Shown here: in pieces, positions 23,240 to 31,224 of the stretch | How the letters are laid out: every line of letters begins with the position of its first letter | Numbering within the stretch: position 1 is the first letter of the stretch | NCBI GenBank assembly: GCA_018712985.1 | Contig: DVGA01000033.1 | Coordinates: 1-40,615 of the forward strand | Direction: 5' to 3' | Source of the DNA: Candidatus Scatomorpha intestinavium | GTDB lineage: Bacteria; Bacillota; Clostridia; Oscillospirales; Oscillospiraceae | Length of the DNA stretch: 40,615 nucleotides | The notes under the pieces: generated by a model | Told to the model about the DNA's origin: nothing | Database searches by the model: none | What the model saw: only the letters and a program-made list of their open reading frames with translations | Program-made: the position numbers and the translations under genes

Positions 23240-24789
23240 TCGCTCTCACCCCCTGCGGAGACTTTGTCGCGCTTGGCGCCGGCCATGTAGAGGCCGAGCT
23301 CCTCGACCGTGACTCTTTTCGGGTCGAACTCGCCGACTATTTCGCCCTCGTACATGACGAGGATACGGTCCGAAAGGCTCATGACCTCGTCCAGCTCAAG
23401 GGAGACGAGCAGGATAGCGTGGCCCTTGTCCCGCTCGGCGACGAGCTGGCTGTGTATGTACTCGATCGCGCCGACGTCGAGGCCGCGGGTGGGCTGCACG
23501 GCGACGATGAGCGCCTTTTCCCTGTCCAGCTCGCGGGCGACTATGGCCTTCTGCTGGTTGCCGCCGGACATGCTGCGCACGGTGGTCACGGGGCCCTGGC
23601 CGGAGCGGACGTCGTACTGCTCTATGAGCCGCTCGGCATAGGAGCGCACGCTGGCGGTGTTTATAAAGCCGAAGTGCTCGAACTCCTTTTCCTTGAAGCG
23701 CTGCAGCACAAGGTTCTGCTCGAGCGTGAAGTCGAGGATGAGCCCGTGCTTGTGCCGGTCCTCGGGGATGTGGCTCATGTCCGCGCCGCGCTTTTTTATC
23801 GAGGCGTGCGTTATGTCGCGCCCGCAGAGCTTTATGTTGCCGTGGGTGGGCTTTTCAAGGCCGGTCAGGCCATAGACCAACTCGGTCTGGCCGTTGCCGT
23901 CTATGCCGGCGATGCAGAGGATCTCGCCCGCGCGCACATCGAAGCTGACGCCGTGGACGGCGTCCTTCTTGTGTATGCGGGAGGGGACCGTAAGGCCGCT
24001 GACGCTCAGCACGGTCTCCCCCGGCTTCGCGGGGGATTTTACAACCTCAAGCTGCACGGGGCGGCCGACCATCATGTTGGAGAGGGCCTGCTTGTTCGTG
24101 TCCTTCGTGTTCACGGTGCCGATGCAGCGGCCCTTGCGCAGGACGGTCACGCGGTCCGACACCGCCATGATCTCGTTGAGCTTGTGGGAGATGAAGAGGA
24201 TGCTCTTCCCCTCGCGCGCAAAGCCGCGCATCGTCTCCATCAGTTCGTCGATCTCCTGCGGGGTGAGCACCGCGGTGGGCTCGTCGAAAATGAGGATTTC
24301 ATTGTCGCGGTAGAGCATCTTGAGTATCTCGACCCGCTGCTGCATGCCGACGGTGATGTCCTCGACCTTGGCGTCGAGGTCCACATGCAGCCCGTAGCGC
24401 TCGGAGAGCTCCTGCACCTTTTTGCGGGCCTCCCTGCGCTGGAGGAAGCCCATTTTAGTCGTCTCGGCGCCGAGGATGATATTGTCCAGCACGGTGAATA
24501 CGTCGATGAGCTTGAAGTGCTGGTGCACCATGCCGATGCCGAGAGCCGTGGCGTCGTTCGGGTCGTCGATCTTCACGACCTCGCCGTTTTTGCGGATCTC
24601 CCCGGCCTCGGGCTTGTAAAGGCCGAAGAGGACGCTCATAAGCGTGCTCTTGCCCGCGCCGTTTTCGCCCAACAGCGCGTGTATTTCGCCCTTCCTGAGC
24701 CTGAGGGTGATGTCGTCGTTGGCGACGATGCCCGGGAACTCCTTGGTTATGTGGAGCATTTCGATTATGTACTCCGGCTGTGCAGCCAC
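23236..24789 (-). CDS. BMP/Nup-type ABC transporter ATPase (NupO-like, two domains)
   Basis: This 517-residue protein is a tandem ATPase. In the N-terminal half the Walker A is GENGAGKST (41-49), the Q-loop region GMVHQHFKL is present, the signature is degenerate (DITVGMQQRV) and Walker B is ILIFDEPTAVLTPQ. The C-terminal half has the usual weakened Walker A (GIDGNGQTEL) but a good signature (SMSGGNQQK) and AVQPTRGLDVG. The start is GTG 24789 with AAGGGGG upstream. It is first in an operon of ATPase plus two permeases with no binding protein, and is fed by the promoter at 24821-24849. The likely cargo is purine nucleosides; a binding protein must come from elsewhere. Confidence 0.9.
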   Translation of the reverse strand: MAAQPEYIIEMLHITKEFPGIVANDDITLRLRKGEIHALLGENGAGKSTLMSVLFGLYKPEAGEIRKNGEVVKIDDPNDATALGIGMVHQHFKLIDVFTVLDNIILGAETTKMGFLQRREARKKVQELSERYGLHVDLDAKVEDITVGMQQRVEILKMLYRDNEILIFDEPTAVLTPQEIDELMETMRGFAREGKSILFISHKLNEIMAVSDRVTVLRKGRCIGTVNTKDTNKQALSNMMVGRPVQLEVVKSPAKPGETVLSVSGLTVPSRIHKKDAVHGVSFDVRAGEILCIAGIDGNGQTELVYGLTGLEKPTHGNIKLCGRDITHASIKKRGADMSHIPEDRHKHGLILDFTLEQNLVLQRFKEKEFEHFGFINTASVRSYAERLIEQYDVRSGQGPVTTVRSMSGGNQQKAIVARELDREKALIVAVQPTRGLDVGAIEYIHSQLVAERDKGHAILLVSLELDEVMSLSDRILVMYEGEIVGEFDPKRVTVEELGLYMAGAKRDKVSAGGESE

Positions 24790-24820
24790 CGCTACGCCCC
24801 CTTTTACATTGAATAGAACT

Positions 24821-24849
24821 ATTATATGTGATAGCGCTCGAAATTACAA
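24821..24849 (-). promoter_or_regulatory. Sigma-A promoter for the minus-strand BMP transporter
   Basis: Minus strand: TTGTAA (24849-24844), a 17-base spacer and a perfect TATAAT (24826-24821). No purine aptamer is seen between it and the start codon, unlike the paralogous system at 28022. Confidence 0.8.
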
Positions 24850-24895
24850 GAAATTTGTTACCGAATTGTGTACGGCGCCGCGCCCGGCCTGCGAA

Positions 24896-24924
24896 ACAGC
24901 CGCGGCGATATTCGCCGCGGCTGT
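24896..24924 (-). terminator. Strong hairpin after the M3 peptidase gene, probable terminator
   Basis: A 13-bp stem ACAGCCGCGGCGA/TCGCCGCGGCTGT with a 3-base loop lies 20 bases after the peptidase stop. The following bases on the minus strand (TTCGC) are only weakly T-rich, so termination is probable rather than certain. Confidence 0.6.
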
Positions 24925-24944
24925 CCATTTGTTTGCGCCCGGGC

Positions 24945-26648
24945 TTATTCTATCCCGGTAAGGTCGTACTGCTCAAGCCACTTGCCGGCGGCGGAGGCTA
25001 TCTCGCGCAGGGCGTCCTCCCCGAAGGGGGAGACGAGCCCGGCGTTGGCGATGAGCTCCTTGAAGGTCATCGTGCCGGCGGGGCGGGTGTATTTCATATA
25101 GGTCTCCCAGGCGGCCTTGGGGTCGGACTGGATCATGGCCCAGAACTCGAGCGAGACCGTCTGCGCAAGGCAGTAGTCGATGTAATAGAAGGGGCTCTCA
25201 TAGATGTGCCTCTGGCGCTGCCAGGCCCTGCCCTCGCCGTAGAAGGGCTGGGTGTCCTCCAGCTTCATCCAGGGCAGGTAGATGGCGGAAAGGCGCGCCC
25301 ATTCGGCGTTGCGCTCGGCGGGGGTGAGCTCGGGGTGCTCATAGGCTATGTGCTGGAAGTGGTCGACCATCGTGCCGTAGGGGATGAAGGTCAGCGCGTC
25401 CGCCAGGTGGGTGTAGCGGAACTTGCGCGCGTCCTCGCCGAAGAAGCTCTCGGCCCAGGGCCAGGCGAAGAACTCCATGGACATGGAGTGCACCTCGCAG
25501 GACTCCATGCTCGGCCACTGGCAGGAGGCGGGGATGATGTCGCGCCCCATGTAGTTGGCGAAGGCGTGCCCGGCCTCGTGCGTCACGACCTCCACGTCGC
25601 CGCTGGTGCCGTTGAAGTTGGCGAAGATGAAGGGGACGTGGTACTCCGCAAGGCTGGTGCAGTAGCCGCCGCCGGCCTTGCCCTTGCGGGAGAGGACATC
25701 GAGCAGCTCGTTGTCGTACATCACGTCGATGAACTCGGCGGTCTCGCTGCTCAGCTCGTGATAGAACTTCCTGCCGGCGGCGAGGATGTCGTCCGGCCCG
25801 CCGCTGGGCTTCGGGTTGCCGCTGCGGAAGGCGAGGGCGTTGTCCGCATAGCCCATCGGATAGGCCTTGCCGAGGCGCTCGGCCTGGCGGCGGAAGACCT
25901 GGTCGGCGAGGGGGACTATGTGCTTGACGACGGCGGCGCGGAAGCGCTCCACGTCCTCCTTGCCGTAGCAGTTGCGGCCCATGCGGTCGTAGCCGAGCGG
26001 GATGTAGTTCTCGTGCCCGAGCTTTTTGCCCATCGTGTCGCGCAGCTTGACGAGCTCGTCGTATATCGAATCGAGCTTATCCGCGTTCTGCATGTACCAC
26101 TCGCCCTCGGCCTTCCAGGCGGCAGCGCGGCGCTCGTCGTCCGGGTCCTGCTTGAAGCGGGTGAGCTGGCTCACCGTGTAGGTCTGGCCCTCAAAGGGGA
26201 TCTGAGCGCTGGCGATGAGCTTGGAGTACTCGGTGGTGAGCGCGTTCTCGCGCTGCAGCTCGGGGACGATCTCCGGGGAGAAGGTGCGCAGCGAGATCTC
26301 CGTGTTCAGGAACATCAGGCGGTTGTATTTGCGCTCGAAATCCGCGCGGAATGGTGTGCGCAGCAGCGCGAGGTCCCACTTGTGGGTGTACTCCTCCAGC
26401 TCGGGCAGCGCCCTGTCGGAGAACTCGACCTCCTTGTCGTAGAACTCGTCGGCGGTGTTTATGTCGTGGCGGATGTGGGCGATGGTGAGCATGGTCTCCG
26501 CGTGGGCGGTGCCGCGCTCCACCTCGAGAAATACGGCGTCCGCCTCCTCGAAGCTCCTGGCCGCCGCCAGGCGCCCGGCGGCGTCATCGAGGAACTTTTT
26601 CAGCGCCTCGATATCCGGGCGTTCATAGGGCATCTCTGAGAATTTCAA
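24945..26648 (-). CDS. M3-family oligoendopeptidase (PepF-like)
   Basis: This 567-residue zinc peptidase cuts short peptides in the cytoplasm. The HExxH zinc site is THEAGHAFANY, with His357 and His361, and the third ligand Glu lies in the following ESCEVHSMSMEFF stretch. The N-terminal half is helical with no signal peptide. The start is TTG 26648, since GGAGG lies about eight bases upstream; the next ATG, five codons in, would be too far. A strong promoter (26700-26728) serves this gene alone. Confidence 0.92.
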   Translation of the reverse strand: MKFSEMPYERPDIEALKKFLDDAAGRLAAARSFEEADAVFLEVERGTAHAETMLTIAHIRHDINTADEFYDKEVEFSDRALPELEEYTHKWDLALLRTPFRADFERKYNRLMFLNTEISLRTFSPEIVPELQRENALTTEYSKLIASAQIPFEGQTYTVSQLTRFKQDPDDERRAAAWKAEGEWYMQNADKLDSIYDELVKLRDTMGKKLGHENYIPLGYDRMGRNCYGKEDVERFRAAVVKHIVPLADQVFRRQAERLGKAYPMGYADNALAFRSGNPKPSGGPDDILAAGRKFYHELSSETAEFIDVMYDNELLDVLSRKGKAGGGYCTSLAEYHVPFIFANFNGTSGDVEVVTHEAGHAFANYMGRDIIPASCQWPSMESCEVHSMSMEFFAWPWAESFFGEDARKFRYTHLADALTFIPYGTMVDHFQHIAYEHPELTPAERNAEWARLSAIYLPWMKLEDTQPFYGEGRAWQRQRHIYESPFYYIDYCLAQTVSLEFWAMIQSDPKAAWETYMKYTRPAGTMTFKELIANAGLVSPFGEDALREIASAAGKWLEQYDLTGIE

Positions 26649-26699
26649 GTGTCTCTTCCTCCTGTATGTGCTTTTGTGTGCTTTTGCGGGTTTTGCTAA

Positions 26700-26728
26700 A
26701 TTATAAGCCCGGCGGGGCGGCGCGTCAA
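26700..26728 (-). promoter_or_regulatory. Sigma-A promoter for the M3 peptidase
   Basis: Minus strand: TTGACG (26728-26723), a 17-base spacer and a perfect TATAAT (26705-26700). The spacer is GC-only apart from its last base. The -35 starts 4 bases after the DUF1232 stop, so the two genes are very tightly packed. Confidence 0.85.
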
Positions 26729-26732
26729 CTGT

Positions 26733-27212
26733 TCACTCCCCGCCCTTGGCGCGGAAGGCCGCAACGATGCGCCGTATGGCGCCGGAGCCGAGCTTTTCGT
26801 CCAGCCGCGCGATGAGGATGCGCACCTTGAGTATGAGCTCCCCGTCGCCCAGCCAGTAGCGCTCGATCACCTCGCTGTCCACGCTCGAGAGCAGCGAGTT
26901 CACCACGAGGAGCGCCACATAAAGGTCGTCGAGCCAGCCGAGCCCGCCGAGTATGTCGGGCAGCACGTCGGCCGGCGAGACAAAGTAGGCCAGCGCGGCG
27001 GCGATCTGGACCTTGCAGCGCTTGGGCACGTCGCCGTCGCCCATCAGCTTCATCAGCAGGTAGAAAAAGTCCGGCACGCAGAGGACGTATTCCGTTATCG
27101 AGTCGTTGGTGTGCCGGCGCGCCCAGTCCTCGATCTTCCCGCGCAGCCGGAGATAAAAGCTGTCATAGTCCCGTCCGGGGCGGTCCTTCTCGTAGTCGTA
27201 GAGTTCTGCCAT
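26733..27212 (-). CDS. DUF1232 (YkvA-like) protein
   Basis: This 159-residue protein carries the DUF1232 motif, AYFVSPADVLPDILGGLGWLDD at about 75-96 (quoted here in parts: YFVSPADVLPD, GLGWLDD), the hallmark of the YkvA family. The hydrophobic helix that follows may dip into the membrane. The function of the family is not known. ATG 27212 has AAAGGAG upstream (27229-27221) and its own promoter, so it is a single-gene unit. Nothing in its context indicates a role. Confidence 0.82.
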   Translation of the reverse strand: MAELYDYEKDRPGRDYDSFYLRLRGKIEDWARRHTNDSITEYVLCVPDFFYLLMKLMGDGDVPKRCKVQIAAALAYFVSPADVLPDILGGLGWLDDLYVALLVVNSLLSSVDSEVIERYWLGDGELILKVRILIARLDEKLGSGAIRRIVAAFRAKGGE

Positions 27213-27241
27213 GAATAACCAGCTCCTTTCGCTCTCACTGT

Positions 27242-27270
27242 ATTGTATACTGCCGGGGCGGTTTTGTAAA
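27242..27270 (-). promoter_or_regulatory. Sigma-A promoter for the DUF1232 gene
   Basis: Minus strand: TTTACA (27270-27265), a 17-base spacer and TACAAT (27247-27242). Confidence 0.8.
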
Positions 27271-27336
27271 TCGCCCCGATGTGGAAATCGTCCCAAAATA
27301 CCCGACAAATTCGCTCGGAATTGGTCGAAAATACGG

Positions 27337-27365
27337 TTGCCAAACGGCCGTTTATGCTGTAAAAT
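27337..27365 (+). promoter_or_regulatory. Sigma-A promoter for xpt, with a palindrome in the spacer
   Basis: TTGCCA (27337-27342), exactly 17 bases, then TAAAAT (27360-27365). A perfect 12-bp palindrome, AAACGGCCGTTT (27342-27353), fills most of the spacer and could be a repressor site, though such short palindromes also occur by chance. Confidence 0.75.
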
Positions 27366-27419
27366 CTCTATGAAGGGCTGCCGCGGCCCTCCGCGGACAT
27401 TCATTTGGGGGTGAGGACA

Positions 27420-27992
27420 ATGGAGCTGCTTGAGCGCCGCATACGCGAGGACGGGGAGGTCCTGCCCGGCGGCATACTCAAGGTGGACGGTTTCCTCAAC
27501 CACCAGATGGACCCCGGCCTGCTCATGGAGCTGGCAAAGGAATTCCAGCGGCTCTTCGCCGGGGACGGCGTGAACAAGATACTTACCATTGAGGCATCGG
27601 GCATCGGTCCGGCCTGCTTTGCGGGCCTGGTTTTCGGCTGCCCCGTTTTATTTGCCAAAAAAAACCGCACGCGCAACCTGTCCGGCGAGTTCTGGACGAG
27701 CACGGTCTTTTCCTTCACCCACCATGTGGAGAATACCATACTCGTATCGAAGAAATACCTCGGGCCGGGGGACCGCGTGCTTATTATTGACGACTTCCTC
27801 GCCAACGGCGCTGCGCTGGACGGGCTGATAACCCTCTGCGAAGAGGCCGGGGCCGTGGTCGTCGGCGCCGGGATCTGCATAGAAAAGGCCTTCCAGCCCG
27901 GCGGCGAGCGCATAAGGGCGCGCGGAGTGCGCGTGGAGAGCCTCGCAAGGATACGCAGCATGACGGACGGCGGGGACATAGAGTTCTGCTGA
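27420..27992 (+). CDS. xpt: Xanthine phosphoribosyltransferase
   Basis: Xpt salvages xanthine to XMP using PRPP. The 190-residue sequence follows the B. subtilis family closely: KVDGFLNHQMDP at about 21-32, LTIEASGIGPA, the PRPP loop VLIIDDFLANG at 120-130, and a C-terminal VESLARI. ATG 27420 has GGGGGTGAGG just ahead. No aptamer lies upstream of it, although its B. subtilis relative is preceded by a guanine riboswitch. Here that riboswitch lies downstream of xpt, before the transporter genes, so xpt itself appears free of it. Confidence 0.95.
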   Translation: MELLERRIREDGEVLPGGILKVDGFLNHQMDPGLLMELAKEFQRLFAGDGVNKILTIEASGIGPACFAGLVFGCPVLFAKKNRTRNLSGEFWTSTVFSFTHHVENTILVSKKYLGPGDRVLIIDDFLANGAALDGLITLCEEAGAVVVGAGICIEKAFQPGGERIRARGVRVESLARIRSMTDGGDIEFC

Positions 27993-28021
27993 GCCGCAAA
28001 ACCGAAAGGACATTTCAATAC

Positions 28022-28092
28022 CCGCGATATATGCCGGAGGATATGGCTCCGGCGTCTCTACCCGGCAGCCGTAAATCGCCGGACTATCGCCG
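28022..28092 (+). promoter_or_regulatory. Purine riboswitch aptamer, guanine type
   Basis: The three-helix junction is clear. P1 is GCGATA/TATCGC (28024-28029 with 28085-28090). P2 is GCCGGAG/CTCCGGC (28033-28039 with 28047-28053) with the loop GATATGG. P3 is CCGGC/GCCGG (28062-28066 with 28078-28082) with CCGTAAA in its loop. The joining segment GTCTCTACC and the ACTAT before P1 match the consensus. The specificity base equal to C74 is C (28084), which selects guanine-like purines over adenine; U22, U47 and U51 equivalents are kept, and the flipped base U48 is C. It lies 30 bases after xpt. No separate promoter is evident, so it may act on read-through from the xpt promoter. Confidence 0.92.
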
Positions 28093-28112
28093 GGGCGGCC
28101 TTTGCCGCCCTC

Positions 28113-28155
28113 GGGGGCAGGAGACGCCGGGCGTTTCCCGCCCCCTTTGTTTTTT
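28113..28155 (+). terminator. Riboswitch-controlled terminator
   Basis: A long stem (28113-28127 with 28131-28145, one A/C mismatch) with a 3-base loop is followed by TTTGTTTTTT. GAGACGCCGG in its 5' arm (28121-28130) is the exact complement of CCGGCGTCTC in the aptamer (28049-28058, P2 and joining segment), giving a ready antiterminator when ligand is absent. Guanine binding should favour termination and lower transporter expression. Confidence 0.9.
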
Positions 28156-28230
28156 GCCTGCGGGCGGGAGCTGGATTCGTATTAGGGCCTTCGGGCTTTA
28201 ATAAAGGACAATATATTTGGAGGAGAAAAA

Positions 28231-29514
28231 ATGAAGAAAGTTTTTGCCCTGCTCCTGGCGCTTGCCATGGTTTTCGCCCTTGCCGCCTGCGGCGACAGCG
28301 GCGAAGCCGTCACGACCGACACCCCCGAAGCGAGCGACGCGCCCGAGGCGAGCGACGCGCCGGAGGGCGGCAGCGGCGAGACCGTCAGCGTCCCCGAGGA
28401 TTTCAAGGTCGGGTTCATCTTCCTGCACGATGAGAACTCCACCTACGACCTCAACTTCATCAACGGCGCCAACGCCGCCATCGAGGCCCTCGGCCTCAGC
28501 GAGGACCAGTACGTCTTCCGCACCAACATCCCCGAGGGGCAGGAGTGCTACGACGCCGCCGCAGACCTCGCCGACGCGGGCTGCGACATCATCTTCGCCG
28601 ACAGCTTCGGCCACGAGGACTACATGATCCAGGCTGCCCAGGAGTTCCCTGAGGTGCAGTTCTGCCACTCCACCGGCACCAAGGCCCACACCCAGGGGCT
28701 GGACAACTACCACAACGCCTTTGCCTCCATCTATGAGGGCCGCTACCTCGCCGGTATTGTCGCCGGCATGAAGCTCAACGAGATGATTGAAAACGGCGAG
28801 ATCACCGAGGACGAGGCCAAGATCGGCTATGTTGGCGCCTTCACCTACGCCGAGGTCATCTCCGGCTATACCAGCTTCTTCCTCGGCGCGCGCAGCGTCT
28901 GCCCGAGTGCCACTATGGACGTCACCTTCACCGGCTCCTGGTACGACGAGACCGCCGAGCGCGAGGCCGCCAACAACCTCATCGCGGGCGGATGCGTCCT
29001 GATAAGCCAGCACGCCGACTCCATGGGTGCCCCCTCCGCCTGCGAGGACGCCGGGGTCCCCAACGTCTCCTACAACGGCAGCACCATCGCCGCCTGCCCG
29101 GACACCTACCTGGTCTCCAGCCGCATCGACTGGGCCCCCTACTATGAGTACGCCATAACCTGCGCCATCAACGGCGAGGCAATCGACGCCGACTGGACCG
29201 GCACCCTTGAGACCGGCAGCGTCGTGCTGACCGACCTCAACGAGTCCGCCGTTGCCGAGGGCACCCAGGAGGCCGTCGACGAGGCCATGGCCGCCCTTGA
29301 GGACGGCAGCCTGCACGTCTTCGACACCAGCACCTTCACCGTGGGCGGCGAGACCGTCACCACCTACATGGCCGACGTCGACACCGACGAGAACAGCGAG
29401 GGCGACACCGAGGCCATAGTGGACGGCTATTTCGCCGAGAGTACCTTCCGCTCCGCCCCGTACTTCGACCTGCGCATCGACGGCATCACCCTGCTCGACG
29501 AGAACTACGGCTGA
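28231..29514 (+). CDS. BMP-family nucleoside-binding lipoprotein
   Basis: This 427-residue lipoprotein delivers substrate to the ABC transporter encoded next. The signal peptide ends in LAAC with the lipidated Cys20, then an acidic linker with a short tandem EASDAP repeat, then the BMP/PnrA fold: KVGFIFLHDEN, IPEGQECYDAAADLADAGCD, IIFADSFGHEDYM, ASIYEGRYLAGIVAGMK and ISQHADSMGAPSACED. It starts after the guanine riboswitch with GGAGGAG ahead of the ATG. It uses ATC for isoleucine almost throughout (about 19 ATC to 3 ATA), while its neighbours use much ATA, a sign of high expression. Purine nucleoside or nucleobase is the likely ligand. Confidence 0.92.
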   Translation: MKKVFALLLALAMVFALAACGDSGEAVTTDTPEASDAPEASDAPEGGSGETVSVPEDFKVGFIFLHDENSTYDLNFINGANAAIEALGLSEDQYVFRTNIPEGQECYDAAADLADAGCDIIFADSFGHEDYMIQAAQEFPEVQFCHSTGTKAHTQGLDNYHNAFASIYEGRYLAGIVAGMKLNEMIENGEITEDEAKIGYVGAFTYAEVISGYTSFFLGARSVCPSATMDVTFTGSWYDETAEREAANNLIAGGCVLISQHADSMGAPSACEDAGVPNVSYNGSTIAACPDTYLVSSRIDWAPYYEYAITCAINGEAIDADWTGTLETGSVVLTDLNESAVAEGTQEAVDEAMAALEDGSLHVFDTSTFTVGGETVTTYMADVDTDENSEGDTEAIVDGYFAESTFRSAPYFDLRIDGITLLDENYG

Positions 29515-29545
29515 TACCGCGCAGAGAAACGCAACACACAGAACA

Positions 29546-29631
29546 CCGGCAAGCCCCCACCGGGGCTTGCCGGCAAAGGACAGCGCGAAGGCGCAGCAAC
29601 CGGGCCTGCGCGCTGTCCTTTGGGCTTTTTT
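29546..29631 (+). terminator. Two hairpins and a partial terminator between lipoprotein and ATPase genes
   Basis: The first stem is CCGGCAAGCCCC/GGGGCTTGCCGG (29546-29557 with 29562-29573). The second is AAAGGACAGCGC/GCGCTGTCCTTT (29575-29586 with 29610-29621), followed after four bases by TTTTTT (29626-29631). Such a structure after a binding-protein gene usually protects its message and lets only part of transcription continue, so the binding protein outnumbers the membrane parts. Confidence 0.82.
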
Positions 29632-29682
29632 AAGGAGCGCGCCGGCGCGCGCCGGCGCGAATTGATTTAAGGAGGTACGCCT

Positions 29683-31224
29683 TTGGACGGCAAGACGGCT
29701 GCGGTGCAGATGAGGGACATCACCAAGTCCTTTGGCAGCGTGCTGGCAAACGACAGGGTCTGGCTCGACATCTATAAGGGCGAGATACTCGCGCTTCTGG
29801 GCGAAAACGGCAGCGGCAAGACCACGCTGATGAACATGCTCGCCGGGATTTACTTCCCGGACGCCGGGCAGATTTACGTCGACGGGCGCGAGGTCGTCAT
29901 ACGCTCGCCCAGGGATGCGTTCGGCCTCGGGATAGGCATGATACACCAGCACTTCAAGCTGGTGGACGTGCTCACGGCGGCGGAGAACATCATCCTCGGC
30001 CTGCCGGGGAAGGAGCGGCTGGACATAAAAGCGGTCGCCGCCCGCGTGCGGGAGATCAGCGAAAAATACGGATTCGAGATAGACCCGATGCAGAAGGTCT
30101 ATGACATGTCGGTCTCGCAGAAGCAGACCGTCGAGATCGTCAAGGTCCTCTACCGCGGGGCGGACATACTCATACTCGACGAGCCCACGGCCGTGCTTAC
30201 CCCGCAGGAGACGGACCGGCTCTTCGCCGTGCTGCGCAGCATGCGCGCCGACGGCAAGGCCATCGTCATCATTACGCACAAGCTCCACGAGGTGGAGGAG
30301 CTCTCCGACCGCGTGGCGATACTCCGCCGCGGGCACTTCGTGGGCGACATGCCTACCAAAAAGACGAATGCCGCGGAGATGACCAGCATGATGGTGGGCC
30401 ACCCCGTGGAGCTCAACATCAAGCGCCCGGAGCCGAAAAACCCCCAGCCGCGGCTCGAGGTGAAGCACCTCACCGTCAAGGACGCGGAGGGCGTGACGAA
30501 AATAGACGACGTGTCGTTCACGGCCTATTCCGGCGAGGTCCTCGGCGTCGCGGGCATATCCGGCAGCGGGCAGAAGGAGCTGCTCGAGGCCATCGCCGGG
30601 CTGCACCGGGCTGAGGGCGGCTCGATAACCTACATCGACCCCGAAACCGGCAAGGAGGAGGAGCTCGTGGGCAAGGACCCGCGGGACATAAGCGACATGG
30701 GCGTCGCGCTCAGCTTTGTGCCGGAGGACAGGCTCGGCATGGGCCTCGTGGGGGACATGGACCTTTCGGACAACATGATGCTCCGCTCCTTCCGGCGCGG
30801 CAGGGGCTTTTTCACCGACCGGAAGAGCCCGCACAAGCTCGCCGAGCGCGTGGTGGAGGAGTTGGGGGTGAACACCCCGAGCATAGAGACGCCGGTGCGC
30901 CGCCTTTCCGGCGGCAACGTCCAGAAGGTGCTCGTCGGGCGCGAGATATCCAGCGCGCCGACGGTGCTGCTGACGGCCTACGCCGTGCGCGGGCTGGACA
31001 TAAACTCCTCGTACACGATTTACGACCTGATAAACAAGCAGAAGGAGCGCGGAGTCGCCGTCGTCTACGTCGGCGAGGACCTCGACGTGCTGCTTGAGCT
31101 CTGCGACCGCATCCTCGTGCTCTGCGGCGGGAAGGTGAGCGGGCTGGTGCCCGGCCGGGGCGCGACAAAGCGCCGCGTCGGATTGATGATGACAAAATTG
31201 GGAGGGGGCGCCGACGATGAATGA
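29683..31224 (+). CDS. BMP-type ABC transporter ATPase (two domains)
   Basis: This 513-residue tandem ATPase starts at TTG 29683, with GGAGG 7 bases upstream. The N-terminal half has Walker A GENGSGKTT (40-48), MIHQHFKLVDVL, a degenerate signature (SVSQKQTVEI) and Walker B ILILDEPTAVLTPQE. The C-terminal half has a weak Walker A (GISGSGQKEL), a good signature (LSGGNVQK) and, unusually, TAYAVRGLD at 431-439 where relatives have AAQPTRGLD. It overlaps the next gene by 8 bases. With the lipoprotein upstream and the two permeases downstream it forms a complete importer. Confidence 0.92.
   Translation: MDGKTAAVQMRDITKSFGSVLANDRVWLDIYKGEILALLGENGSGKTTLMNMLAGIYFPDAGQIYVDGREVVIRSPRDAFGLGIGMIHQHFKLVDVLTAAENIILGLPGKERLDIKAVAARVREISEKYGFEIDPMQKVYDMSVSQKQTVEIVKVLYRGADILILDEPTAVLTPQETDRLFAVLRSMRADGKAIVIITHKLHEVEELSDRVAILRRGHFVGDMPTKKTNAAEMTSMMVGHPVELNIKRPEPKNPQPRLEVKHLTVKDAEGVTKIDDVSFTAYSGEVLGVAGISGSGQKELLEAIAGLHRAEGGSITYIDPETGKEEELVGKDPRDISDMGVALSFVPEDRLGMGLVGDMDLSDNMMLRSFRRGRGFFTDRKSPHKLAERVVEELGVNTPSIETPVRRLSGGNVQKVLVGREISSAPTVLLTAYAVRGLDINSSYTIYDLINKQKERGVAVVYVGEDLDVLLELCDRILVLCGGKVSGLVPGRGATKRRVGLMMTKLGGGADDE

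Noticed and set aside
24790..24944. Second purine riboswitch before the minus-strand BMP transporter
   Set aside because: No P1-P2-P3 arrangement or the conserved loop and junction bases appear on the minus strand between promoter and start codon.
28318..28362. Tandem DNA repeat in the lipoprotein gene
   Set aside because: It is a short two-copy EASDAP coding repeat in the flexible linker behind the lipid anchor, which is common in such proteins.
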